5,438 nt of DNA from H2-BAC3 sp045863035 (lineage in GTDB: Bacteria; Bacteroidota; Ignavibacteria; Ignavibacteriales; Ignavibacteriaceae), in contig BTUV01000146.1 in assembly GCA_045863035.1 (NCBI GenBank), positions 1-5,438 of the forward strand. Direction: 5' to 3'. Position numbers and translations under genes: made by a program. Under the pieces are notes generated by a model, which made no database searches, was not told where the DNA came from, and saw only the letters and a program-made list of their open reading frames with translations. This document shows, piece by piece, positions 1 to 5,365 of this stretch. How positions within the stretch are numbered: position 1 is the stretch's first letter; each line of letters begins with the position of its first letter.

Positions 1-54
1 GCATTGTGTGAAGCAATTTATAAACTAAGAACATCAGGAGATAGCCATGAGTAA
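1..54 (+). CDS. C-terminal tail of upstream gene, probably cas10/csm1 (partial)
   Basis: Frame 1 is open from the window edge and reads ALCEAIYKLRTSGDSHE before a TAA at 52-54. It would overlap the csm2 start by 8 bases (ATGAGTAA), the kind of coupling seen elsewhere in this operon. A helix ending in a form like AIYKLR suits the C-terminal helical region of Cas10/Csm1, and csm1 normally lies directly before csm2. Frame 2 is also open at the edge (HCVKQFIN, stop at 26-28) and would leave an 18-base gap, so the choice of frame is not certain. Only about 17 residues are visible, so the identity rests mostly on gene order. Confidence 0.45.
   Translation, partial: ALCEAIYKLRTSGDSHE
36..40 (+). 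promoter_or_regulatory. Ribosome binding site of csm2
   Basis: AGGAG lies 6 bases before the ATG at 47. It fixes the csm2 start and falls inside the probable end of the upstream gene. Confidence 0.7.
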
Positions 55-565
55 AGATTACCAGAGTAACAGACCACAAGGTGGCGGAGGTTCATTTAAA
101 AAGAAAGATGCTCCAAAAATCAGCGATGAAGACCTCTTTAAGCCATATAGTATTGAGGGATTTTTTAATAGCAGGAATGTAATAAAAACTGAACTTATTT
201 GTGATATGGGGGATAATAATGTGAAAGACCTGGCGGTCAGACTGGCCAATGGTGATGAGTCTGCTGGTGATAAAAAACTAAAAGTAAATCAGCTTAGAAA
301 ATTTTATGATTCTTATGTTCGGATTATTAGAGTTGATATTCCTGATGATCAAAAGAAAGTTCAGATGCTCATGTTTTCTGCTAATGCACAATATTCCGGT
401 GACCGTCTTAAGTTAAGACTTTTCAAATTATTTATTAAACAGAGGGTAGGGTTTGTTATTCAATCTTCTGATGATCTGTTCACAAAGGCATGTGAAGCTT
501 TTAAATTGCATTTTGAAGCTTTAGTCGCATATTTTCCAAAGAATGAAAAAGAAGAGGCAGAATAA
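47..565 (+). CDS. csm2: Csm2, small subunit of the type III-A Csm complex
   Basis: This is the small helical subunit that lines the crRNA/target RNA duplex along the Csm filament; it has no catalytic role. The 172-residue protein has a Gly/Lys-rich, probably disordered N-terminus (about residues 8-24). A conserved-looking helix follows with KLKVNQLRKFYD at 77-88, matching the 'S/T-x-I/L-R-K-F-Y' signature of Csm2. The C-terminal helices (about 117-153) include DLFTKACEAFKLHFEALVAYF, like the family's final 'F..f....Ea.vaY' helix. It is a little longer than many Csm2 proteins because of the N-terminal tail. The ATG at 47 has a good AGGAG site. The stop overlaps the csm3 start by one base (TAATG), suggesting translational coupling. 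Base composition is AT-rich. The assignment rests on these motifs and on the csm3 neighbour. Confidence 0.88.
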   Translation: MSKDYQSNRPQGGGGSFKKKDAPKISDEDLFKPYSIEGFFNSRNVIKTELICDMGDNNVKDLAVRLANGDESAGDKKLKVNQLRKFYDSYVRIIRVDIPDDQKKVQMLMFSANAQYSGDRLKLRLFKLFIKQRVGFVIQSSDDLFTKACEAFKLHFEALVAYFPKNEKEEAE

Positions 566-1200
566 TGAAAAAGATTGTATATGATGTTACTTTAACTGTT
601 GAAACAGGTCTCCATATCGGAGCCGGGAATGATAAGATGCAAATAGGCGGCGTTGACAGCCCGGTCGTAAAAGATCCTGTAACTAAATTACCTTACATCC
701 CGGGAAGTTCACTAAAAGGTAAATTCCGCTCGCTTTTGGAAACAGAAGGGGGTTACGAAAAAGGTGAAAAATATAAAATCCTTAATACGCTTTTTGGAGC
801 TAGCTCTGAGTATATAGATGGACTACCTGTGGAAGAAAAAAAGGATCTTTCACCTACCCGATTTATTTTCAGGGATTTATTCCTGCATGAAGAGGATAAA
901 GAAGATTATATTTCGGGAAAATTAGCGAATGAAGTTAAGGCCGAAGTTAAAATTAACCGAAAAACCGGCACAGCGGACACTAATGGTCCAAGGTTTATTG
1001 AACGTGTACCCGCTTGGGTTGAATTTGTTGGAAAGATTGTTGTAAGAGAATTCCCCAAGGATGAAAACCTTAAATCCTTCGAAGTCTTGTTAGAAGCTGC
1101 AAATCTTCTAAAAAATGACTACTTGGGAGGATCCGGCAGCCGTGGTTATGGATCTGTTGTAGTTAAAATAAATAAAGTCCAAGATAATCATGATGCATAA
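565..1200 (+). CDS. csm3: Csm3, backbone RAMP subunit and target-RNA nuclease
   Basis: This is the Cas7-family subunit that forms the backbone of the Csm effector, holds the crRNA spacer and cuts the bound target RNA at 6-nt intervals. The 211 residues are near the usual family length. Visible landmarks are TGLHIGAG at 14-21 and GGVDSPVVKDP at 28-38, where D31 matches the catalytic aspartate (Asp33 of the Streptococcus thermophilus protein). PGSSLKGKFR at 46-55 is the RAMP loop that contacts crRNA. LFGASSEY (76-83) leads to PTRFIFRDLFL (97-107). The glycine-rich RAMP motif LGGSGSRGYG is at 187-196. All key elements are intact, so an active RNase is expected. The start codon overlaps the csm2 stop, and the end overlaps csm5 by 11 bases. 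Identity is among the surest in the window. Confidence 0.96.
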   Translation: MKKIVYDVTLTVETGLHIGAGNDKMQIGGVDSPVVKDPVTKLPYIPGSSLKGKFRSLLETEGGYEKGEKYKILNTLFGASSEYIDGLPVEEKKDLSPTRFIFRDLFLHEEDKEDYISGKLANEVKAEVKINRKTGTADTNGPRFIERVPAWVEFVGKIVVREFPKDENLKSFEVLLEAANLLKNDYLGGSGSRGYGSVVVKINKVQDNHDA

Positions 1201-2107
1201 ACTTATTGTTAAAACAATAACTCCTCTGCATATTGGCGGAAATGAACAACTTGCTCTTAATCTTGACTATATTGTTTCTAATCAGCATGTTGCTATTCTG
1301 AATCGGGATGAACTAGTAAAATATCTTGCCAAAAATAAAGTATTCAATTTTAACAAGAATTATAGCTATCAGGATGTAGGAAATATAGTTAAATCGCATG
1401 CAGAAAAGCTTCCGGATACAGCAATTTCACGGAAACTTAGTATGTCGGATGGTTTTAAGGAGTATCTTGGACAGCACAGGATTGAAGGGAAAATGCATAT
1501 AGGTGAATTCATTAATGACGGAAGAAATTATTATTTGCCTGCATCTTCAGTTAAGGGGGCAATGCTTACCGGTTTGGGATTAAAAGAACTCGGAATAAAT
1601 TCTGAAAGTCCACGATTGAAGGACAGATTTATTATGACCGATTCTGATCCGATACCAGCTCGCTTCTTCGTTATCCTCAGAACTGTAGAGGGACGTCCCC
1701 CCATTAATATTGTTTGTATTAAACAAAATGTTGAAATTGAACTGCTAATAAAGAGAACTGGTCTGCTTGATATTGACTCAACAATAACATCCTGTAGTGA
1801 ATATTCAAAAGAACAATTGATGAGAGCTTTAGAATATTTAAGGGTTTCTAAGTCATCTAAATCCCCATTTAAAATAGGCGGAATTGAAAACTTTGAAGAA
1901 GCACTCAGTTCTATCAGGGAATATCCTATCAAAACAGGTGAATTCCTGATGAATATAGGATTTGGCGGAGGCGGATGGTTTAAGGTTACAAAAGGCATCA
2001 ATCCGACTGACAAGGGAAAAAGTCCTGAGACATCATTTGAGTTTGATATATCCGGCAATATGACTCACATCGGCTGGTGCGTTTGCAGATTTGAGGAGGT
2101 AAACTAA
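1190..2107 (+). CDS. csm5: Csm5, RAMP subunit at the crRNA 3' end of the Csm complex
   Basis: Csm5 is a Cas7-like subunit that caps the complex at the end opposite Cas10/Csm4 and is linked to crRNA 3' maturation. The 305-residue protein begins with a RAMP beta strand and TPLHIGG (11-17), followed by LDYIV, as in Csm5. LPASSVKGAMLTGL at 116-129 corresponds to the family's 'IPGSS-KGA-RTAL' loop. The C-terminal part carries NIGFGGGGWFKVT (255-267), the counterpart of the 'GWGSGW..KT' glycine-rich motif, and HIGW (293-296), like the terminal 'PLGW'. The protein is somewhat shorter than many Csm5 proteins. Two adjacent ATGs (1190 and 1193) overlap the end of csm3, and no strong Shine-Dalgarno site precedes them, so translation probably depends on coupling. 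It lies before csm4, the reverse of the common order. Composition is AT-rich like csm2. Confidence 0.87.
   Translation: MMHKLIVKTITPLHIGGNEQLALNLDYIVSNQHVAILNRDELVKYLAKNKVFNFNKNYSYQDVGNIVKSHAEKLPDTAISRKLSMSDGFKEYLGQHRIEGKMHIGEFINDGRNYYLPASSVKGAMLTGLGLKELGINSESPRLKDRFIMTDSDPIPARFFVILRTVEGRPPINIVCIKQNVEIELLIKRTGLLDIDSTITSCSEYSKEQLMRALEYLRVSKSSKSPFKIGGIENFEEALSSIREYPIKTGEFLMNIGFGGGGWFKVTKGINPTDKGKSPETSFEFDISGNMTHIGWCVCRFEEVN
2094..2100 (+). promoter_or_regulatory. Strong ribosome binding site of csm4
   Basis: AGGAGGT is a full Shine-Dalgarno match inside the last codons of csm5, 8 bases before the csm4 ATG at 2109. It is the strongest such site in the operon and contrasts with the coupled, weak start of csm5. 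Confidence 0.8.
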
Positions 2108-2108
2108 T

Positions 2109-3098
2109 ATGAGTAATCTGAACATTATTCACCTTACCCAAAAATCCGGTCTGCTCACTAAACTGCACAGCGACACTATTATGGGGCACTTCTGCTGGCG
2201 CTTTAAGGAGCACCACGGCGCTGAGCAGCTTGATGCTTTCTGCCTGGAGTATGCACAAGCCCCCATCTTTACAATTTCTGACGGGCTGGGTGTGTATGAC
2301 GGTAAATTGTTTTTCCCCAAGCCGGAGTATATATCAGAATATAAACCCTCACCAAAAGAAAAGAAAGCAAAAGTTCAGCAGTTTATTGATACCAAAGATC
2401 TAAAAGGCCTTAAATATACTGACGCTGCCGGGCTGAATCTGTTCTTAAGCGGAAAAATTGAAGAATACGAAGCGCATTTGAAGAATATGAAGGAGAAAGA
2501 GGTAAAAACCCCCTCCTTTACCCAAGGGCTTCGTGTTTCGGTGACCATTGACCGGGCACAGATGAAATCGCTTGATGGGGGGCTTTACAGCTATGCGCCG
2601 CAATACCCGGAGTTTGCAGAAGGTGATAAAGACAAAAAAACCAGCCAGGCGATTCTGGTGCGTATATATAACCAGAAGCGGTTTGATGAGCTGAAGGTGG
2701 CGGACCTGCTGAAAGAAGTTTTTGAAACCGGGTTTGGTAAAAAGAAATCCGTTGGGTATGGAGCATTTGAGTGTGGTGAATTTAAGGAATATACTGAGCT
2801 TAAAGAACCGGATAACGCCAATGGATTTTTAACGCTTGGTCACTACACCCCCACAGGTGTTGATGGCCTGATAGCCGGGTATTATAACCACAATATTAAA
2901 TATGGCAGACTTGGTGAGGAACGCGCTAATAACCCAAACCCGTTCAAAAAGCCGATACTGAGCTTTAGCCCGGGAAGCTGCTTTACCGTAAACAAAGTAA
3001 AAGAGTGGTATGGTCTGGTAACTGACGGAGTGGTTGAAGGGGAAAAGAATATCTGGCACTTTGGTGTGCCGCTTACACTCGGTGCAATGATACCATAA
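2109..3098 (+). CDS. csm4: Csm4, crRNA 5'-tag-binding Cas5-like subunit
   Basis: Csm4 is the Cas5-group RAMP protein that anchors the 5' tag of the crRNA and joins the Csm3 backbone to Cas10. The 329 residues show the family's N-terminal signature LHSDTIMGHFCW at 19-30. ISDGL (56-60) and LFFPKPE (67-73) follow, matching the 'PPFLISDAFP...FFPKP' segment of Csm4. A glycine-rich loop GFGKKKSVGYG at 208-218 is the RAMP G-loop. The C-terminus has KKPILSFSPGSCF (280-292), like the 'KPv.mf.pGS.F' strand of the family. The ATG at 2109 lies one base after the csm5 stop and is preceded by AGGAGGT. GC content in sampled lines (about 48-57%) is clearly higher than in csm2, csm3 and csm5, which may mean a different history. 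Confidence 0.93.
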   Translation: MSNLNIIHLTQKSGLLTKLHSDTIMGHFCWRFKEHHGAEQLDAFCLEYAQAPIFTISDGLGVYDGKLFFPKPEYISEYKPSPKEKKAKVQQFIDTKDLKGLKYTDAAGLNLFLSGKIEEYEAHLKNMKEKEVKTPSFTQGLRVSVTIDRAQMKSLDGGLYSYAPQYPEFAEGDKDKKTSQAILVRIYNQKRFDELKVADLLKEVFETGFGKKKSVGYGAFECGEFKEYTELKEPDNANGFLTLGHYTPTGVDGLIAGYYNHNIKYGRLGEERANNPNPFKKPILSFSPGSCFTVNKVKEWYGLVTDGVVEGEKNIWHFGVPLTLGAMIP

Positions 3099-3102
3099 GG
3101 AG
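3097..3102 (+). promoter_or_regulatory. Ribosome binding site of the CARF-nuclease gene, overlapping the csm4 stop
   Basis: AAGGAG begins in the csm4 TAA (3096-3098) and ends 11 bases before the ATG at 3114. This supports the chosen start and continuous transcription from csm4. Confidence 0.65.
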
Positions 3103-3113
3103 AATATATATCA

Positions 3114-4145
3114 ATGAGTAAACAGGCAATGGTCTGCCTTATTTCAAAAGAGGCAATGGCAAACGCTCTTCCGGTTCTGGAATACAGACCGGATTTGGTT
3201 TTTTTGGCGGCAACAAATGAACAAACCAGAAACGCCGGTTATCTTAAAGAGTTTTTTGCAAAGAAGGGTATTCAATCAGAAATTATTCCGGGTATGGATG
3301 CTTACCATCCGGAGCCGAATAAAAATGTAATGAATACACTTTTTGATAATAATCCTGATTACACATTCACACTGAACAGCACCGGCGGAACCAAGATCAT
3401 GTCACTGGCTGCTTATGAGGTGTTTTCTTCATCAGGTAAAAAGGTGGTTTACTGCAATACTCCCGGGCGTGAGATTATAACGCTGCCTGAGGGAAAGATT
3501 GATAAAACACTGACAGTTGAATTGAGTGCCGAAGATTATCTGACAGCTTACGGATATACCATTGATCAGCGGGATTTGAAAGAGCCGTCAGAGGAGTATA
3601 AGCCGCTGTTCCGCCATTTGCTTAATGATGGAGGATTAAAAGAGTTTATAACTCTTTCAAATAAGGTGAAAACCATGAAAAAGCTTTTGGATAAAGGACT
3701 GGTTATCACCTCAAACGGAAAACAATACTCGTTTGCAAAAAAGGGGAAAGACTATATTCTTGAATGGAAAAAGGGGCAATCCCTGCATTTTGCCAGCGAA
3801 CGATTCTGCGAAGGTACATGGCTTGAAGAACTGGCTTATTATTTTATGAAAGTTAATAAACGCGAGTGCCTTGCCAGTATGCATATCTATTCGCCTGATC
3901 AGAGCAGAAATGAAATTGATATGCTGTATGTAAAAAATCTGACGCTTCATCTTGTTTCTGCCAAAAGCGGACCGTTAAATAAAAAAGATTTATTCGAACT
4001 GCACGGTCTGCAGGTACTTGCCGGGGGTATTATGGCCAGACCAGCGATTCTTCATGCTGCTAAAATTAAACAGGCAGACGCACAGCGTGCAAAAGAAATG
4101 AGAATAGACGCCATCAGCGTTTTTGAACTGAACCGTCTTTTGTAG
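3114..4145 (+). CDS. CARF-domain PD-(D/E)XK nuclease, Card1/Can2-like cOA-activated effector
   Basis: This is a probable ancillary effector that binds cyclic oligoadenylate made by Cas10 and then cuts nucleic acid. Characterised Card1/Can2 relatives are cA4-activated DNA/RNA nucleases. The N-terminal half (about 1-135) looks like a CARF Rossmann domain: hydrophobic strands, LVFLAATNEQT (28-38), and the ligand-site signature NSTGGTKIMSLAAYE at 88-102. A linker with a winged-helix look follows (about 155-215). The C-terminal nuclease part has GTWLEELAYYFM (234-245), NEIDMLYV (266-273, D269) and LVSAKSG (280-286, K284), then HGLQVLAGGIMARPAIL (297-313), as in DUF1887 proteins. The residue two before K284 is Ser282, where the core motif usually has Glu or Asp. 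At 343 residues it is close to Card1 size. It sits 15 bases after csm4 and probably replaces Csm6, which has HEPN rather than this fold. Confidence 0.88.
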   Translation: MSKQAMVCLISKEAMANALPVLEYRPDLVFLAATNEQTRNAGYLKEFFAKKGIQSEIIPGMDAYHPEPNKNVMNTLFDNNPDYTFTLNSTGGTKIMSLAAYEVFSSSGKKVVYCNTPGREIITLPEGKIDKTLTVELSAEDYLTAYGYTIDQRDLKEPSEEYKPLFRHLLNDGGLKEFITLSNKVKTMKKLLDKGLVITSNGKQYSFAKKGKDYILEWKKGQSLHFASERFCEGTWLEELAYYFMKVNKRECLASMHIYSPDQSRNEIDMLYVKNLTLHLVSAKSGPLNKKDLFELHGLQVLAGGIMARPAILHAAKIKQADAQRAKEMRIDAISVFELNRLL

Positions 4146-4167
4146 ATCACTTTTTAATAATATATAT

Positions 4168-4173
4168 AGGGGA
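4168..4173 (+). promoter_or_regulatory. Possible ribosome binding site of the small final gene
   Basis: AGGGGA precedes the ATG at 4187 by 13 bases, a rather long spacing. It follows an AT-rich run (about 4151-4168) in the 41-base gap after the nuclease gene. I see no clear promoter in that gap. Confidence 0.45.
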
Positions 4174-4186
4174 ATAACCTGACATC

Positions 4187-4558
4187 ATGCTTATAAATTT
4201 AACCAATCATCCGTTTGATAAGTGGGAAGGAAAACAAAAAACCGAAGCACTGCGCATTTATAATACCGTAGCAGATCTGCCATTCCCTTCTGTAAATCCC
4301 GCGTGGGACGAGCATGAGCTTAAAGCACAGGCGGGTGCATATATACAACAATGCCTTACCATTCTGCATGGCTGCACGGACAATCACAAGGCAGTGCACA
4401 TCATGGGGGAATTCACTTTTACTTATGCCGTGATTTCCGGTCTGCTTAAAGCGGGGGTAGAGTGCATTGCCTCAACTTCCGAACGCCTGGTCACCGAAGA
4501 AGGCAATGGAAAAAAAACCGTAACATTCCGGTTTGTGAGGTTCAGAAAATACAATTAA
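4187..4558 (+). CDS. Small CRISPR-associated protein, uncharacterised; possible Csx15/16/20-type cOA regulator
   Basis: The 123-residue protein lacks a signal peptide or membrane segment. It starts with MLINLTNHP (1-9), then a helix containing W13, then VADLPFP (28-34), which looks like alternating beta/alpha elements. The middle has AVHIMGEFTFTYAVISGLL (69-87), a buried strand-turn-helix like a Rossmann nucleotide-binding core. The end has VECIASTSER (91-100) and a basic-aromatic strand FRFVRFRKY (114-122). From memory, similar proteins with 'LPFP', 'HxMGExTFT' and 'ASTxER' motifs recur in bacterial genomes as hypothetical proteins, some beside CRISPR loci. Small Rossmann-like proteins next to type III effectors (Csx15, Csx16, Csx20) have been proposed or shown to bind or degrade cOA. 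A similar role here is inferred, not shown; the motifs do not let me assign it to one of those families. It is the last gene of the operon, and heptamer repeats begin in its stop codon. Confidence 0.8.
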   Translation: MLINLTNHPFDKWEGKQKTEALRIYNTVADLPFPSVNPAWDEHELKAQAGAYIQQCLTILHGCTDNHKAVHIMGEFTFTYAVISGLLKAGVECIASTSERLVTEEGNGKKTVTFRFVRFRKYN

Positions 4559-4608
4559 CAATGTACAATGCACAATTTACAATGTACAATTTACAATGTA
4601 CGGTTAAC
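4553..4608 (+). repeat. Tandem heptamer repeats, eight degenerate copies
   Basis: Eight consecutive 7-base units can be read: AATTAAC, AATGTAC, AATGCAC, AATTTAC, AATGTAC, AATTTAC, AATGTAC, GGTTAAC. The middle six fit AATKYAC; the end units share TTAAC. The first unit contains the stop codon of the upstream gene (TAA 4556-4558). Short tandem heptamers are known as STRRs in filamentous cyanobacteria, and AATTTAC-like runs are from memory frequent between genes in Bacteroidota-type genomes. No function can be assigned from the sequence. Confidence 0.85.
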
Positions 4609-4632
4609 AAAATGTTATTTTCAATGTTTTGG

Positions 4633-4695
4633 TAGAGACGATGCACGCATCGTCTGGAGGAATGATGTGTTATGCGTGGCGATTGCACAACCTCC
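4633..4695. repeat. Degenerate first repeat unit with a short hairpin
   Basis: GTAGAGACGATGC at 4633-4644 has the same opening as the second stem-loop of the full units, but the loop and inner stem are gone. AGACGATGC (4636-4644) is followed after two bases by its exact complement GCATCGTCT (4647-4655). GGAGG (4656-4660) could pair with CCTCC (4691-4695), enclosing about 30 bases. It leads directly into the first full unit. Confidence 0.65.
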
Positions 4696-4912
4696 CCCCG
4701 CGACACAATGAGACGCCGCAATCACATGAAATCCGTGTTTATATATATTCGGTCTGGTGATTGCGACGTCTCTACAGGGACGCATTTGTTTTTTGTAGAG
4801 ACGATGCAAATGCCACCGTGATTTTATATTTACGATTATGTTTTGCATTTGCGTCGTCTCATGTGAAACAAGACCGTGGCGAAAAGATCGGATAAACCCC
4901 ATACCACAATAG
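4696..4912. repeat. Repeat unit 1 (217 bp) with two 16-31-16 stem-loops
   Basis: Starts at CCCCGCGACAC. Stem-loop H1 pairs GAGACGCCGCAATCAC (4710-4725) with GTGATTGCGACGTCTC (4757-4772), one mismatch and a 31-base loop. Stem-loop H2 pairs GAGACGATGCAAATGC (4798-4813) with GCATTTGCGTCGTCTC (4845-4860), one G-T wobble and a 31-base loop. Between them CGTCTCTACA (4767-4776) is exactly complementary to TGTAGAGACG (4794-4803). The outermost ATGAGACG (4708-4715) is also complementary to CGTCTCAT (4855-4862). A roughly 50-base linker without strong structure completes the unit. No gene is seen. Confidence 0.9.
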
Positions 4913-5128
4913 CCCCGCGACACGATGAGACGCCGCAATCACATGAAATCCGTGATTATATATATTCGTTCTGGTGATTGCGACGTCTCTACAGGGACGC
5001 ATTTGTTTTCGTAGAGACGATGCAAATGCCACCGTGATTTTATATTTACGATTATGTTTTGCATTTGCGTCGTCTCATGTGAAACAAGACCGTGGCGAAA
5101 AGATCGGATAAACCCCATACCACAATAG
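4913..5128. repeat. Repeat unit 2 (216 bp), near-identical copy of unit 1
   Basis: It matches unit 1 apart from four substitutions and a one-base deletion in the T-run before the second stem-loop, about 98% identity by eye. H1 arms are 4927-4942 and 4974-4989; H2 arms are 5014-5029 and 5061-5076; both loops are 31 bases. The middle inverted repeat is 4984-4992 with 5011-5019. The linker from the second arm to the unit end is unchanged. This points to a recent tandem duplication. Confidence 0.9.
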
Positions 5129-5132
5129 CCCC

Positions 5133-5168
5133 GCGACACCGAAACCCATGCGACGCCGAAAACCATAT
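5133..5168. repeat. Short tandem duplication in the linker of unit 3
   Basis: GCGACACCGAAACCCAT (5133-5149) is followed directly by GCGACGCCGAAAACCATAT (5150-5168), and ACGCCGATGAG continues the pattern. This accounts for most of the extra length of this unit compared with units 1 and 2. Confidence 0.65.
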
Positions 5169-5329
5169 ACGCCGATGAGACGATGCAATCACATGACATA
5201 CGGGTTATATATATTCCGTGTGGTGATTGCATCGTCTTTACAAAAGGACACGTTTTCGTAAAGACGATGCAAATGCCTGGATGATGTTTCATTGTGGAAG
5301 GGTTTCTGCATTTGCATCGTCTCAGGGAA

Positions 5330-5365
5330 GAACATGGAAAAACCCACACAACGAAAACCATGTTC
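5330..5365. repeat. Inverted repeat in the linker after unit 3
   Basis: GAACATGG (5330-5337) is exactly complementary to CCATGTTC (5358-5365) across a 20-base loop. Units 1 and 2 have no counterpart at this place. It lacks a T-run, so it is not a typical terminator. Confidence 0.5.

Noticed and set aside
1531..2058. Minus-strand open frame of 175 codons inside csm5
   Set aside because: It lies fully opposite a well-supported RAMP gene and shows no recognisable motif; the same holds for the other minus-strand frames over csm2, csm4 and the CARF gene.
3114..4145. Csm6-type HEPN ribonuclease
   Set aside because: No R-x4-6-H HEPN motif is seen in the C-terminal half; the NEID...AK pattern there fits a PD-(D/E)XK nuclease instead.
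4146..4186. Promoter in the AT-rich gap before the small last gene
   Set aside because: The run of T and TA bases has no convincing -35/-10 pair and no TAnnTTTG-type Bacteroidota -7 box. Read-through from the operon explains expression well enough.
4602..4622. Possible operon terminator after the last gene
   Set aside because: The only pairing is a weak AACA/TGTT stem near 4607-4617 with a short T-run; it is too small to call a terminator. The later strong hairpins lack T-runs directly after their stems.
4710..5323. Retron or diversity-generating element based on the structured repeats
   Set aside because: No reverse transcriptase gene, no variable-repeat pair and no msr/msd-like layout is present in the window.
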